Numbered from the stretch's first letter, positions 34,847-44,918 are shown. The stretch: 64,000 nt of DNA from Gordonia sp. PP30 (GCF_023100845.1 NZ_CP095864.1:2728001-2792000); one strand, 5' to 3'. Made by a program: numbers and translations. Notes: generated by a model not told the origin, from the sequence alone.

Positions 34847-35428
34847 TCAGTAGCGGCGGATGCCGGTCAGCGCCCAGGCCTTGACCGGCGCGCGCTTCAC
34901 CGGCACACCCTCGGTCGAGGCGTGGATGAACTGGCCGTGGCCAGCGTAGATGCCGGCGTGGCCGCCGCCGTTGAAGATCAGCACGTCGCCGGGCTTGGCG
35001 TCGGCGAGCGAAGACACTCGCTGGCCGCCGCCGAGCTGGCCGTAGCTGTCACGCGGGATGGTCTTACCGGCCTGCTTGTACGACCAGTAGACGAGGCCGG
35101 AGCAGTCGAAGGCGTTCGGGCCGGCGGCGCCGTACACGTAGGGCGAGCCGATCTTGGACTCGGCGGCGCGCAGCGCCTTCTGGGCACGCACCGGCTGGCT
35201 GTTGAGCAGACCCCCGCCGTTGTTGCCGTTCTGCTGGAACTGCGGCGGCACCTGGTTGTCGTTGATGCCGGGGACCTCGAAGGTCCCGACACCCGGCACG
35301 TTCACCGGGGCGGCGTCGGCCGGACCGGCCGCGAGCGCGAGGGCACCGACGGCGATCGAACCGGTGACCACGGCGGTCTTGGCCACCTTGGCGGCGACGC
35401 GGGGCTGTTCCAAACGGTGTTTGGCCAC
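34847..35428 (-). CDS. Secreted NlpC/P60 hydrolase under a c-di-AMP riboswitch
   Basis: A 193-residue exported enzyme. The signal peptide ends near residue 38 (AAGPADAAP). A short Pro/Asn/Gly linker leads to an NlpC/P60 domain with Cys109 (DCSGLVYW), His157 and His169. It lacks the coiled-coil arm of its neighbour; the catalytic domains are closely alike in motif order, suggesting an old duplication. The GTG start at 35428 has AAGGAG nine bases upstream. The 5' leader carries a ydaO-type riboswitch, so c-di-AMP should limit this cell-wall hydrolase. Confidence 0.88.
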   Translation of the reverse strand: MAKHRLEQPRVAAKVAKTAVVTGSIAVGALALAAGPADAAPVNVPGVGTFEVPGINDNQVPPQFQQNGNNGGGLLNSQPVRAQKALRAAESKIGSPYVYGAAGPNAFDCSGLVYWSYKQAGKTIPRDSYGQLGGGQRVSSLADAKPGDVLIFNGGGHAGIYAGHGQFIHASTEGVPVKRAPVKAWALTGIRRY

Positions 35429-35451
35429 GGAAAGTATCTCCTTGTTGTTTC

Positions 35452-35617
35452 TCCCTGACCGCCGACCGGGTTAGCTGTCGGGTTCGGGCCGGAAGAGATG
35501 GCCCTACGCGGTTGCCCGCGATTCACCCCGATCCCTCGGCGCACCCGGCTCTCGCCGCGCGTCCGATGAGGAAGTGGTGGTTCCCCGGTACGCGGCCCTT
35601 GGTGGGGGCCGCGATTA
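35452..35617 (-). promoter_or_regulatory. c-di-AMP (ydaO/yuaA) riboswitch
   Basis: The leader of the NlpC/P60 gene carries the conserved blocks of this class in order on the minus strand. They are a CCGGGGAACCA block, GGGGTGAATC, GTAGGGCC, a TCTCTTCCG stretch, CCGAACCCGACAGCTAACC and a closing GTCGGCGGTCAGGGAG-type segment. In actinobacteria this riboswitch precedes rpf/rip-type wall hydrolases and turns them off when c-di-AMP is high. Ends are approximate. Confidence 0.92.
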
Positions 35618-35742
35618 GGCGGTGACCTCGGAGCGGAAATCCCCTGGCGGGAACCCCCGCCCTGGAAGGTCTCAGAAAGATTACGAAACTCGCGGGTCCG
35701 ATGTCCACCGAACGCGCGAGGCGGTCGGGACCGCCTACCGGA

Positions 35743-36006
35743 TCAGACCGCCCGGAGACGGCCGTGCGAACGCTCGGTGAATCCCGTTTGACGTGCTGCG
35801 ATGTCACTTCTGGCGGCCCGTGCGGCCGCCCGCGAAATCAGCGCTGTGTCAACGAACACATCGATGGCATCGAGGAGGTCGTCATCGGTCTCCGCCCACT
35901 GGCTTTCGGGACCGAAGTCCCTGGTGGCAGGGGAAAAGAGCACCTGCATCAGACATCCGTCACAGGCCCGCTGCCGGGCCGGGCACGTCGCGCAGTCGAT
36001 TTTCAT
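35743..36006 (-). CDS. Four-cysteine small protein, unknown function
   Basis: An 87-residue protein with an N-terminal cluster C5-AT-C8 and C15-DG-C18 (MKIDCATCPARQRACDGC), enough to bind one zinc or an Fe-S cluster. The rest is mostly helical: DDDLLDAIDVFVDTALISRAAA. It lacks the WhiB signature (no GVWGG, wrong cysteine spacing). The gene lies upstream of the c-di-AMP riboswitch on the same strand, 126 bases from its 5' end, and is divergent from the DnaQ-UvrC fusion. I believe relatives occur in Mycobacteriales, but no role is known to me. Confidence 0.6.
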   Translation of the reverse strand: MKIDCATCPARQRACDGCLMQVLFSPATRDFGPESQWAETDDDLLDAIDVFVDTALISRAAARAARSDIAARQTGFTERSHGRLRAV

Positions 36007-36187
36007 TGTGATCTACCTCTCATTCGTAGCGTTGAGCGTGGTGACCGCCGTTTTCCGGCGGACCACGGCGCTCCGGCGGCACGGGAACACTCGACTCGAG
36101 GTGGAGACTAGGACGACCCTCCGACACCGGGGCCGTGGACCGCCGCGGCGGAACGGATTGTCGGAGGTGCCGCCTACCTTCCCGGGT

Positions 36188-37996
36188 ATGGCTGATCACC
36201 GACCCGAACAGCAGCTGAGCTTCGCCGATCTCCCCGACGACGAGGAGTTCGCCACCGCCGCGCTGTACGACACCACCCTGGTGATCGTCGATCTGGAGAC
36301 CACCGGCGGCAGCGCCGACCGGGATGCGATCACCGAGATCGGCGCGGTGAAGATCCGCGGCGGCGAGGTGCTCGGCGAGTTCGCCACCCTGGTCGACCCG
36401 GGTCGGGAGATTCCGCCGCAGATCGTCTCGCTGACCGGCATCACCACGGCGATGGTGCACGACGCCCCCACCATCGACGAGGTGCTGCCGGCGTTCTTCG
36501 AGTTCGCCCGCGGCGCGATCCTGGTGGCCCACAACGCCCGGTTCGACACCGGCTTCCTCAAACGCGCCGCCGCCCGCCGTCATCTGCCCTGGCCGTTCCC
36601 GGCGACGCTGTGCACCGTGGTGATGGCGCGGCGGATCCTCTCCCGGCAAGAAGCACCCACGGTCAAGCTGAGTGCGCTCGCCGAGCTCTTCGACGTCTCC
36701 GTGACGCCCACCCACCGGGCGCTCGACGACGCCCGCGCCACCGTCGAGGTGTTCCACTGTCTTCTCGAGCGCGTCGGGAATCAGGGTGTCCGCACCTATC
36801 GCGACCTGACCCGCTATCTGCCGCGCACCACGCCCGCGGTGCGCGCCAAGCGCACGCTCGCCGCCGGACTGCCGCATCGGCCGGGCGTGTACCTCTTTCG
36901 CGGTCCCGGTGACGAGGTCCTCTACATCGGGACGGCCGTCGATCTGCACCGGCGCGTCTCCCAGTACTTCACCGGCGCCGATCCGCGCGCCCGGATGGCC
37001 GAGATGGTGGCCCTCGCCCGCCGGGTGGAGCACGTGGAGTGCGCGCACGCCCTCGAAGCCGGCGTGCGCGAACTGACCCTGCTGGCGGTGCACAAGCCCG
37101 CGTACAACCGGCGCTCCCGCAATCCGCGACAGGGCTGGTGGGTCGTGCTCACCGCCGAACGCTTCCCACGCCTGCGGGTGACCCGTACTCCCGGCGAGCT
37201 CTGTCTCGGCCCGTTCGGCGGCCGCGCGGCCGCCGCGGACGTCGCCGATGTGATCGCCGGTGCCGCCGGCCTGCGCACCTGCACGACGTCCCTGACGACC
37301 GCCGACCACCATTTCTGCCCGGGGACCGCCGCGGCCGCGGCGATGCCCGACCCGCTCGTCGCGGCGCTGCCGGGGGCGTGTCGTGCCGCGAGCGACCGTC
37401 CGCAGACCCTGCCCGACTATCTGCCCCGCGTCCGGGCCGCCGCCGATCTGATCGAGGGCCGATCCGACGCGCTGCTCGACCAGCTCGCCGGGCGCCTGGC
37501 CCGGCTCGCCGAACTGCGTCGCTTCGAGTCGGCCGCCCGCGCCCGCGACCGGCTCGCCGCGACCATCGAGGCCCTCGCCCGCTGCCAGCGCCTCTCCGCG
37601 CTCGCTCGGCTCGACGAACTGGTTCTCGCCCGGCCGGCCTCCGCGCCGGCCGGCGGCTGGGACTTCGCGGTGATCCGCTACGGCCGGCTCGCCGGCGCGG
37701 GCTGCGCGGCGCGCGGTGTGGCGCCGATGCCGGTCGTCGAACTCCTCGTCGCCGGGGCGCAGTCGATCCGGCCGCCGGGTCCCGGCGACGGTCCACTGTC
37801 CGGGGCGCCGCCCGAGGAGGTGGCGCTGCTCTGGCGGTGGATCGCCGAGCCGGGCACCCGGGTGGTCTCGGTGACCGGCGACCTGTCGCTCCCGATCGGT
37901 TCGGCGCAGCGCCGTCTCGACTTCTCCGACGTCGCCCGCCGCGCCCGGGAACACCAGGCTCCACCGGCCGCCGGCTCGTTTAGGCTCGGGGCATGA
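36188..37996 (+). CDS. DnaQ-like exonuclease fused to UvrC N-terminal (Cho-type) nuclease domains
   Basis: A 602-residue fusion. An N-terminal DEDDh exonuclease covers about residues 30-195: VDLETTGG, HNARFDTGFL and THRALDDARATVEV carry the acidic residues and His. A GIY-YIG domain follows, beginning PGVYLFRGPGDEVLYIGTA (about 225-300), then a UvrC-like middle and a UVR-like helical segment (LARLAELRRFESAARARDRL). The C-terminal RNase H-like half of UvrC is not obvious. The same fusion is Rv2191 in M. tuberculosis. It is probably an auxiliary repair nuclease. The ATG at 36188 is chosen; the frame is open to 35801. Confidence 0.88.
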   Translation: MADHRPEQQLSFADLPDDEEFATAALYDTTLVIVDLETTGGSADRDAITEIGAVKIRGGEVLGEFATLVDPGREIPPQIVSLTGITTAMVHDAPTIDEVLPAFFEFARGAILVAHNARFDTGFLKRAAARRHLPWPFPATLCTVVMARRILSRQEAPTVKLSALAELFDVSVTPTHRALDDARATVEVFHCLLERVGNQGVRTYRDLTRYLPRTTPAVRAKRTLAAGLPHRPGVYLFRGPGDEVLYIGTAVDLHRRVSQYFTGADPRARMAEMVALARRVEHVECAHALEAGVRELTLLAVHKPAYNRRSRNPRQGWWVVLTAERFPRLRVTRTPGELCLGPFGGRAAAADVADVIAGAAGLRTCTTSLTTADHHFCPGTAAAAAMPDPLVAALPGACRAASDRPQTLPDYLPRVRAAADLIEGRSDALLDQLAGRLARLAELRRFESAARARDRLAATIEALARCQRLSALARLDELVLARPASAPAGGWDFAVIRYGRLAGAGCAARGVAPMPVVELLVAGAQSIRPPGPGDGPLSGAPPEEVALLWRWIAEPGTRVVSVTGDLSLPIGSAQRRLDFSDVARRAREHQAPPAAGSFRLGA

Positions 37997-38271
37997 TCAC
38001 CGCCATCGTCCTCATCGGAGCCGACATCCACCAGATCCCGGAGACCGCGCAGGCCGTCGCCGACATCCCGGGGGTCACCGAGGTGTACTCGTGCGCCGGG
38101 GACGTCGATCTGATCGCCAAGGTGCGTGTCCGCAGCCACGACGACATCGCCGATGTCGTCACCGGCCGGATCAACCGGCTCCCCGGAGTGCGCCACAGCG
38201 CCACCCACATCGCTTTCCGCAGCTACTCGAGCTCGGAGGTGGAGGGCGGCTTCTCCATCGGAGAGGAATAA
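37993..38271 (+). CDS. Stand-alone RAM (Lrp/AsnC ligand-binding) domain protein
   Basis: A 92-residue protein that consists only of the alpha-beta RAM domain: AIVLIGADIHQIPETAQAVADIPGVTEVYSCAGDVDLIAKV, cited in part. It has no helix-turn-helix. Such single-domain members oligomerise and bind amino acids, probably modulating full Lrp-type regulators. The ATG overlaps the stop of the nuclease fusion as ATGA. It converges on trpD, 11 bases away. An amino-acid sensor role near trpD is plausible but only inferred. Confidence 0.85.
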   Translation: MITAIVLIGADIHQIPETAQAVADIPGVTEVYSCAGDVDLIAKVRVRSHDDIADVVTGRINRLPGVRHSATHIAFRSYSSSEVEGGFSIGEE

Positions 38272-38282
38272 GGAGAGGAGAG

Positions 38283-39398
38283 CTACCCGGCCAGCGCGGT
38301 ACTGAGCTCGGCCCAGCGCGCCAGCCGGTCGGCCGCCGCCCCGGAGTCGAGCACCTCGTCGATCCGGGCGAGGGCTTCGCGCACGGCCGCGGTCAGCTCG
38401 CCCTCGCCGAACAGCCGCTCCTGCTCGAAGGCGACCAGCGTGGCCGCGGCGTTCAGCGACACCGCGTCACGCACCGGTCCGCGTGCCCCGGCGAACAGAT
38501 CCCGGGCGATCCCCGCGTTCACCTGAGCGTCGCCGCCCTGCAGTGCCGACAGCTCCACCAGCTCCAGGCCGAGGTCGCGGGGATCGAGCGTGTGCCGGGC
38601 CACCTCGCCGCCGACCACCTGCCACACCGTCGACGTGGTGGTCGTGGTCAGCTCGTCGAGGCCGTCGTCACCGCGCACCACCAGCACCCGGTTGCCGCGC
38701 TCGGCGAAGGTCTGCGCCAGCGCGGGAGCCAGATCGGTGAACGCGCAGCCGATCAGCCCGGCCTCCGGCGAGGCCGGATTGGTCAGCGGGCCGAGGACGT
38801 TGAACACCGTCGGGATGCCGATCTCCTTGCGCGGCGGGCCGGCGAACCGGAACGCCGGGTGAAAGACCGGGGCGAAGCAGAAGCCGATCCCCACCTCGTG
38901 CAGACAGCGCTGCACCGCTTCGGGGCCGAGGGAGATCGCGACGCCGAGCGCTTCCAGCACATCGGCGCCGCCGCTCTTGGACGACGCCGCGCGGTTGCCG
39001 TGCTTCACCACCGGCACCCCCGCCGCGGCGACCACGACCGAGGTCATCGTCGAGATGTTCACCGTGTGCGAGCGGTCGCCGCCGGTGCCGACGATGTCGA
39101 CCGCCGGCCCGCCCGGGTCCACCCGATTGGCCATCTCGAGCATGGTGGCGGCGAGGCCGCGCAGTTCCGACGGGGCGGCGCCCTTCATCTTCACGCCCAC
39201 CCCGAACGCCGCGATCTGTGCTCCGGTCGCCGCGTCCGACATGATCTCGCGCATCGCCCAGCCGGCTTCGCCCACCGTCAGGTCGTGGCCGTCGGTCACC
39301 TTGCCGAGGATCTGCGGCCAGGTGAGCGACTCCGGCGACGGCGCGGACGGGGACAGCGGAGCGAAGGTGTTCACCCCGACAGGATAAACAGTGTTCAT
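38283..39398 (-). CDS. trpD: Anthranilate phosphoribosyltransferase (TrpD)
   Basis: Second step of tryptophan synthesis: transfers phosphoribose from PRPP to anthranilate. 371 residues from the ATG at 39398. The PRPP loop is VDIVGTGGDRSHTVNIST (cited in part), with KHGNRAASSKSGGADVLEALG for anthranilate and metal binding, and GDDGLDELTTTTTSTVW near the C-terminal third. It is close in length to the M. tuberculosis enzyme and is also separate from the rest of the trp operon. Its ATG overlaps the stop of the upstream hypothetical gene (ATGA). Confidence 0.95.
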   Translation of the reverse strand: MNTVYPVGVNTFAPLSPSAPSPESLTWPQILGKVTDGHDLTVGEAGWAMREIMSDAATGAQIAAFGVGVKMKGAAPSELRGLAATMLEMANRVDPGGPAVDIVGTGGDRSHTVNISTMTSVVVAAAGVPVVKHGNRAASSKSGGADVLEALGVAISLGPEAVQRCLHEVGIGFCFAPVFHPAFRFAGPPRKEIGIPTVFNVLGPLTNPASPEAGLIGCAFTDLAPALAQTFAERGNRVLVVRGDDGLDELTTTTTSTVWQVVGGEVARHTLDPRDLGLELVELSALQGGDAQVNAGIARDLFAGARGPVRDAVSLNAAATLVAFEQERLFGEGELTAAVREALARIDEVLDSGAAADRLARWAELSTALAG

Positions 39399-39811
39399 CG
39401 CCCCGGATCCGCGACGTCGAGCACCGCCCACCCGCCGACCGTGCCGCCCACCCGCGCCGCGATGGAACTCAGCAGCGACCGCTCCTGCGAGACCCGCCGG
39501 GCGTCGATCGGCTGGACGCGGGCCAGCGCCACCGCGACCAGCCCGGCCGGCGCCGGCGGATCGGAGGCGAGGGCGGGTGCCGGCACGTAATCCTCCGACG
39601 CGCACCGTTCGATGACGCCGGGCACCTGCGCCGCGGGCAGAAAGACCAGCAGCCGCAACAGACGTTCCGCGGGATCGATCAGTCCCGCCGCGGCCAGCAC
39701 CGTCGAGGACGCCGCGGTCTCGTCATGCGATTCCGCGATCACCACCGCCCGCGTCAGCTCTTCGGACACATCCCGGGGCGCGTCCGCGCGCCGCATGAAC
39801 CACCTGCGCAT
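39395..39811 (-). CDS. Hypothetical protein upstream of trpD
   Basis: A 138-residue soluble protein that starts MRRWFMRRADAPRDV, followed by an Ala/Leu/Val-rich region. The segments LTRAVVIAESHDETAASSTVLAAAGLIDP, LLRLLVFLPAAQVPGVIERCASEDYVP and GLVAVALARVQPIDARRVSQERSLLSSIAARVGG (each cited in part) suggest an alpha/beta fold. I recognise no domain. Its stop overlaps the trpD start, so they are translationally coupled; it is divergent from ctaE. Confidence 0.55.
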   Translation of the reverse strand: MRRWFMRRADAPRDVSEELTRAVVIAESHDETAASSTVLAAAGLIDPAERLLRLLVFLPAAQVPGVIERCASEDYVPAPALASDPPAPAGLVAVALARVQPIDARRVSQERSLLSSIAARVGGTVGGWAVLDVADPGR

Positions 39812-40028
39812 GTCCGTCTCCTCACCCTTGCCGTGTTCTTCAGGACTCTCTCAGCCCCGCCGGGCACGATAGCTGGTGGCGCCCGCACCCGATCTTCGCC
39901 CCGAAGACCCCGCCGGACACGCCCGGCGGCCCCGACCGCACCGCCCGCGACCTGCGATGGGACAACTATTTTCGGCGAATTTGGGACCCGGGTGGGCATC
40001 TCTTACTACGACCCGTCATACTTCTCAT

Positions 40029-40640
40029 GTGACTAGCGCCGTGGGTACCCAAGGAACCTCTATCACCTCGCGTGTGCATTCGCTGAACCGTCCGAACATG
40101 GTCAGCGTCGGCACCATCGTGTGGTTGTCGAGCGAGTTGATGTTCTTCGCCGGACTCTTCGCGATGTATCTCGTCGCGCGAGCCAATGCCAGAGCGGACT
40201 GGCCGCAGCCTCCGGCCCACCTGAACCTGGCGCTCGCGATCCCGGTCACCATCGTCCTGGTCGCGAGTTCGGTCACCTGCCAGCTCGGCGTGTTCGCCGC
40301 GGAGCGCGGCGACGTCTTCGGCCTGCGCCGCTGGTACACGCTCACCTTCCTGATGGGCGCGTTCTTCATCGCCGGCCAGTCGTACGAGTACTACACCCTG
40401 ATCAACGAGGGCGTCACCCTCTCGTCGTCGGCCTTCGGCTCGGTCTTCTTCATGGCGACCGGCTTCCACGGACTGCACGTGATCGGCGGTCTCGTCGCCT
40501 TCATTTTGCTGCTGGTCCGCACCCGTCTGTCGAAGTTCACTCCGGCACAGGCCACCGCGGCGATCGTCGTGTCGTATTACTGGCACTTCGTCGACGTGGT
40601 CTGGATCGTCCTGTTCGTCCTCATCTACTTCGTGCAGTAG
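40029..40640 (+). CDS. ctaE: Cytochrome c oxidase subunit III (CtaE)
   Basis: A 203-residue membrane subunit of the aa3 oxidase, with five helices. Typical segments are [20 protein letters not shown] near residue 30, [13 protein letters not shown] near 105, the conserved [15 protein letters not shown] near 135 and [18 protein letters not shown] at the end, which is the canonical subunit III C-terminus. The GTG at 40029 gives the same length as the M. tuberculosis protein. It heads the operon ctaE-qcrC-qcrA-qcrB. Confidence 0.96.
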   Translation: MTSAVGTQGTSITSRVHSLNRPNMVSVGTIVWLSSELMFFAGLFAMYLVARANARADWPQPPAHLNLALAIPVTIVLVASSVTCQLGVFAAERGDVFGLRRWYTLTFLMGAFFIAGQSYEYYTLINEGVTLSSSAFGSVFFMATGFHGLHVIGGLVAFILLLVRTRLSKFTPAQATAAIVVSYYWHFVDVVWIVLFVLIYFVQ

Positions 40641-40688
40641 CCCGCGCACACCGAAGTAGCAGTCCAATCGCTTAGTAGAGAGTCACCG

Positions 40689-41621
40689 ATGAGATCATCT
40701 CCACCGAGTTCGTCCGAGCCGATCGGCGACGACCGGACCGAGAGCGCGACCGCCGGAACCGCGAAGACCGATGCGCGTCGCGCCAAGTCGCGCCGCAAGC
40801 TCCGTCGTCGCGCAGGCGCCACCGCCTTTCTGCTGTTCGGCCTGATCGCGACCGGCCTGCTGGCCGGTCTCCTCACGCCCAAGCCGCAGGTCGCCACGGC
40901 CGACAGCAACAACGCCGTGCTGGTCGAGCAGGGCAAGCAGCTGTACGAGACCTCGTGCGTGACGTGTCACGGCAAGAACCTCGAGGGCGTGCCGGATCGC
41001 GGTCCGTCGCTCCTCGGTGTCGGCGACGCCGCCGTCTACTTCCAGGTCTCGACCGGCCGCATGCCCGCCGCCCGCGGCGAGGCGCAGGTCGCCCGCAAGA
41101 CCGAGAAGTTCACGCAGGCGCAGATCGATCAGCTCGGCGCCTACATCCAGGCGATGGGCGGCGGCCCGAGCGTGCTCTACGAGTACAAGGACGGCAAGCC
41201 GGTCACCGACCCCAAGACCGGGCTGCCGAAGCTCGCGATGGAGTCGATCAGCCAGAACCGCGACCTGGGCCGCGGCTCGGAGCTGTTCCGCCTCAACTGC
41301 GCGTCGTGCCACAACTTCACCGGCCGCGGCGGTGCCCTCTCCGGTGGTAAGTACGCCCCGCCGCTGACGAACGTCAACGAGCAGCAGCTCTACACGGCCA
41401 TGCTCACCGGCCCGCAGAACATGCCGAAGTTCTCCAACCGGCAGCTGTCGCAGGAAGAGAAGAAGGACATCATCGGCTTCATCCGCTACGCGGACTCCTC
41501 GAACCCGATCGGCGGCTTCGGCCTCGGCGGCTTCGGCCCCGTCTCCGAAGGCGTGGTCATGTGGGTCATCGGCGTGGTCGGGATTGTTGTCGGTGCGATG
41601 TGGATTGGATCACGAAATTGA
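40689..41621 (+). CDS. qcrC: Di-haem cytochrome cc subunit of the bcc complex (QcrC)
   Basis: A 310-residue subunit. A basic N-terminus and a signal/anchor helix at about 44-62 lead to two cytochrome c domains with CVTCH (90-94) and CASCH near 205. A C-terminal membrane helix is [19 protein letters not shown]. Actinobacteria have no soluble cytochrome c. This di-haem protein shuttles electrons directly from the bc1 part to the aa3 oxidase in the supercomplex. It lies 48 bases after ctaE; the stop overlaps the qcrA start. Confidence 0.96.
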   Translation: MRSSPPSSSEPIGDDRTESATAGTAKTDARRAKSRRKLRRRAGATAFLLFGLIATGLLAGLLTPKPQVATADSNNAVLVEQGKQLYETSCVTCHGKNLEGVPDRGPSLLGVGDAAVYFQVSTGRMPAARGEAQVARKTEKFTQAQIDQLGAYIQAMGGGPSVLYEYKDGKPVTDPKTGLPKLAMESISQNRDLGRGSELFRLNCASCHNFTGRGGALSGGKYAPPLTNVNEQQLYTAMLTGPQNMPKFSNRQLSQEEKKDIIGFIRYADSSNPIGGFGLGGFGPVSEGVVMWVIGVVGIVVGAMWIGSRN

Positions 41622-42760
41622 GCGCAACGAGTAACGACGTCCCATCGGACGACCAGCTCGCCGCGATGAGCCGCGACGAGAAGGTCCAGCTCGGCACCAA
41701 CCTCGACGGCGTCGAGATCATCTACCGCGAACCGCGCTTCCCGGTGCCCGGCACCAAGGCCGAGAAGCGGTCCGAGCGCATCGTCGCCTTCTGGTTCGTC
41801 GTGTCGGGCATCTTCGCCCTGGCCGGTTTCGCATTCTTCGTGTGGAACCACTGGGAATTCACCATGCCCGACCACCCGAACTACTGGTGGTACACCTTCT
41901 ACACGCCGGCTCTGGGCGTCTGCTTCGGCCTGTCGATCCTGAGCTTCGGCTTCGGCGTCGTGCAGCTGACCAAGCGCTTCATCCCGGCCGAGATCTCGGT
42001 GCAGGAGCGGCACGACGGCCCGTCGGCCGAGGCCGACCGGCAGACGATCGTCGCCGAGCTCGACGACACCCTGGACACCTCCACCCTCCCCCGCCGCAAG
42101 ATGATCCTCGGATCGGCAGCGTTCGGCCTCGGTGCACTCGCCTTCGCGGGCGGTATCGCCGCGATCGGCGGCTTCATCAAGAACCCGTGGGCGGACAAGA
42201 AGGACGACCTGTGGCAGACCGGCTGGTCGCCGATCCACAACGTCAGCAAGAACGAGACCGTCTTCCTGCGCCGCGACACCGGTAACCCGTACCAGGTCGC
42301 CCTGGTGCGGCCGGAGGATCTGGACGCCGGCGCGATGGAGACCGTCTTCCCGTGGCGCGTCTCCGACGGCTACGGCGACACCGAGGAGTCCCGTCACAAG
42401 CTGCTGGAAGGGCTGCGCGCGGTGCGCAACCCCGTGATGCTGATCCGCCTGCGCCCCGACGCGAAGGTGATCAAGCGCCGCGGCCAGGAGAGCTTCAACT
42501 ACGGCGACTACTACGCCTACACCAAGGTCTGCAGCCACCTCGGCTGCCCGACCTCGCTGTACGAGCAGCAGACCAACCGCATTCTCTGCCCGTGCCACCA
42601 GTCGCAGTTCAATGCCCTGGAGTACGCCAAGCCCGTCTTCGGACCGGCCGCGCGCGCCCTGGCTCAGCTGCCGATCACGGTGAACAATCAGGGGTACATG
42701 GTCGCCGCAGGCGACTTCATCGAGCCCGTCGGACCGGCATTCTGGGAGCGTAAGTCATGA
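41618..42760 (+). CDS. qcrA: Rieske iron-sulfur subunit of the bcc complex (QcrA)
   Basis: A 380-residue protein. I place the start at TTG 41618, overlapping the qcrC stop as TTGA; ATG 41675 or later starts would shorten the N-terminus. Three membrane helices lie in the N-terminal half ([22 protein letters not shown], the [17 protein letters not shown] region, and [22 protein letters not shown], each cited in part). The Rieske cluster motifs are CSHLGCP and CPCHQSQF near residues 305-330. The actinobacterial three-helix form anchors the [2Fe-2S] domain. The end overlaps qcrB (ATGA). Confidence 0.95.
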   Translation: MSATSNDVPSDDQLAAMSRDEKVQLGTNLDGVEIIYREPRFPVPGTKAEKRSERIVAFWFVVSGIFALAGFAFFVWNHWEFTMPDHPNYWWYTFYTPALGVCFGLSILSFGFGVVQLTKRFIPAEISVQERHDGPSAEADRQTIVAELDDTLDTSTLPRRKMILGSAAFGLGALAFAGGIAAIGGFIKNPWADKKDDLWQTGWSPIHNVSKNETVFLRRDTGNPYQVALVRPEDLDAGAMETVFPWRVSDGYGDTEESRHKLLEGLRAVRNPVMLIRLRPDAKVIKRRGQESFNYGDYYAYTKVCSHLGCPTSLYEQQTNRILCPCHQSQFNALEYAKPVFGPAARALAQLPITVNNQGYMVAAGDFIEPVGPAFWERKS

Positions 42761-44376
42761 CGATCGCCGACCGCCTCGCCACGCAGGCAGACGAGGCCGA
42801 CCAGCGGTACCGCATGGCCGCGGGTATGCGCCGCCAGATCAACAAGGTGTTCCCCACCCACTGGTCGTTCCTGCTGGGTGAGCTCGCGCTGTACAGCTTC
42901 ATCATCCTGCTGCTGTCCGGTGTCTACCTCACCCTGTTCTTCGATCCGTCGATGGCACATGTGATCTACGACGGCGCCTACACGCCGCTCAAGGGCGTCA
43001 CCATGAGCCGCGCGTACGAGACCACCCTGAATCTCTCGTTCGAGGTCCGCGGCGGCCTGTTCGTCCGGCAGATCCACCACTGGGCGGCCCTGCTGTTCGC
43101 GGCGTCGATCATCGTGCACATGTGCCGCATCTTCTTCACCGGCGCTTTCCGCAAGCCGCGCGAGGCCAACTGGGTGATCGGCTGCTTCCTGCTGCTGCTG
43201 GCGATGTTCGAGGGCTTCTTCGGCTACTCGCTGCCCGACGATCTGCTGTCCGGCACCGGTGTCCGCGCCGCCATGAGCGGTATCGTGCTGAGCATCCCGC
43301 TGATCGGCACCTGGATCCAGTTCGCCCTGTTCAACGGCGACTTCCCGGGCGAGATCATCATTCCGCGCATGTACGTGCTGCACGTGCTGATCTTCCCGGC
43401 CATCATCCTGGCTCTGATCGGCGCGCACCTGGCACTGGTCTGGTATCAGAAACACACCCAGTTCCCCGGCCCCGGCCGCACCGAGAACAACGTCGTCGGC
43501 GTCCGGATCCTCCCGGTCTTCGCGGCCAAGGGCGGCGCCTTCATGGCGATCACCACCGGTGCTCTGGCGCTGATGGCCGGCATCTTCCAGATCAACGCGG
43601 TCTGGCAGATCGGCCCGTACAACCCGGCACAGGTGTCCGCCGGCTCGCAGCCCGACATCTACATGATGTGGACGGACGGCTTCGCCCGCCTCATGCCGCC
43701 GTGGGAGATCTACTGGGGCCACTACACCATCCCCGCCATCTTCTGGGTGGTCGTGGTGATCGGCATCATCTTCGCTCTGCTCTTCAGCTACCCGTGGATC
43801 GAGAAGGCCCTGACCGGCGACGACGTCCACCACAACCTGCTGCAGCGGCCGCGTGACGCTCCGGTCCGCACGGCCATCGGCGCGATGGCATTGGCGTTCT
43901 ACATCATCCTCACGGTGAGCTGCATGAACGACATCATCGCGCTGAAGTTCCACATCTCGCTGAACGCGACCACGTGGATGGGCCGCATCGGTCTGCTGGT
44001 GGTTCCGCCGATCGTGTACTTCGTGACCTACCGCTGGGCCATCTCGCTGCAGCGCAGCGACCGCGACGTCCTCGCCCACGGCATCGAGACGGGCATCATC
44101 CGTCGCGAGCCGGCCGGTGAGTACATCGAGATCCACCAGCCGCTGGGCCCGGTGGACGATCACGGTCACCCGATCCCGCTCCCCTACGAGGGTGCGGCGC
44201 TGCCGAAGCGGATGAACAAGCTCGGCTTCGCCGGCCAGACCGGCTCGGGCGCCCTGCTCGCCGCCGACCCGGCCGAGGAGCAGGCGGAGAACGTGAAGGC
44301 CGCTCACGAGCAGCACGAAGCCGAGAAGGAGGCTCTCCTGGAGCTTCAGTCTCGCGGCGGTACTCCCTTCAAGTAG
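42757..44376 (+). CDS. qcrB: Cytochrome b subunit of the bcc complex (QcrB)
   Basis: A 539-residue quinol-oxidising subunit with eight core helices. The two haem b ligand pairs come from [18 protein letters not shown] and [24 protein letters not shown] (cited in part). The Qo-site motif reads PPWEIYWG, the actinobacterial form of PEWY. A C-terminal extension of about 120 residues ([16 protein letters not shown], then Glu/Ala-rich) is typical of mycobacterial QcrB, the target of Q203-like inhibitors. It is the last gene of the operon; a strong hairpin follows 17 bases downstream. Confidence 0.96.
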   Translation: MTIADRLATQADEADQRYRMAAGMRRQINKVFPTHWSFLLGELALYSFIILLLSGVYLTLFFDPSMAHVIYDGAYTPLKGVTMSRAYETTLNLSFEVRGGLFVRQIHHWAALLFAASIIVHMCRIFFTGAFRKPREANWVIGCFLLLLAMFEGFFGYSLPDDLLSGTGVRAAMSGIVLSIPLIGTWIQFALFNGDFPGEIIIPRMYVLHVLIFPAIILALIGAHLALVWYQKHTQFPGPGRTENNVVGVRILPVFAAKGGAFMAITTGALALMAGIFQINAVWQIGPYNPAQVSAGSQPDIYMMWTDGFARLMPPWEIYWGHYTIPAIFWVVVVIGIIFALLFSYPWIEKALTGDDVHHNLLQRPRDAPVRTAIGAMALAFYIILTVSCMNDIIALKFHISLNATTWMGRIGLLVVPPIVYFVTYRWAISLQRSDRDVLAHGIETGIIRREPAGEYIEIHQPLGPVDDHGHPIPLPYEGAALPKRMNKLGFAGQTGSGALLAADPAEEQAENVKAAHEQHEAEKEALLELQSRGGTPFK

Positions 44377-44393
44377 CCGCATACCGCACGACA

Positions 44394-44436
44394 CGACGAA
44401 GGCCGCCTCGCTGATCGCGAGGTGGCCTTCGTCGTT
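44394..44436 (+). terminator. Terminator after qcrB
   Basis: CGACGAAGGCC and GGCCTTCGTCG arms with an inner GCCTCGC/GCGAGGT stem form a long hairpin (44394-44434) beginning 18 bases after the qcrB stop. The 3' side is only weakly T-rich. Confidence 0.8.
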
Positions 44437-44559
44437 CCTGGTCGTGTCGTCGTCGTGTCGTCGCGGCGTGCGCACTCCCGGTCGCTCCGCCCCTCCCCTC
44501 CCCCACCCGGCGGCCGCGTACGCACGCGCGGCCGAGGGCAGGTCGGGCAGGGACGCGCT

Positions 44560-44646
44560 GGCGTACTTGGACGGTGCGGGCGTATCTGGACGCTGCTGTT
44601 CAGGTATCGCCAGCACGATCCGAATCTGGTGGGCTGATCCCTGTCG
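44560..44646. repeat. Diverged direct repeat, copy A
   Basis: Shares GCGTATCTGGACGC-G-TGTTCAGGTATCGCC-GCACGATC-type sequence with copy B 359 bases downstream (about three quarters identical by eye). In both copies one frame reads AYLDAAVQVSPARS-SGG-I-V. Confidence 0.75.
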
Positions 44647-44918
44647 GGGACTCATGCGGCGGCGATGCCTCGATCCGGCCCCTGCCTGCTGTCGCGGCGG
44701 CGCGCCCCTCGTCGACTCCGGCTCCGGAACCCGTCACGAACCCCCCTCACGGCCGCAATGGGGGCCGAACGCTCTCGTACCGGTGCGGGGCGCGACGCGG
44801 ACGTTCCCTCGGGGGTCCCGCGCGGCGCAGCGCGCTGAAACGCGCTGACTATCGAGGGCGGAGCGAACTCTCGGGACTATCGGCGCTCCCCTCCGGTACG
44901 GGTTCCGTCGACGACGCC

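Noticed and set aside
35743-36006. WhiB-family regulator
   Set aside because: The cysteine spacing (CxxC-x6-CxxC at the N-terminus) and lack of the G(V/I)WGG turn do not fit WhiB.
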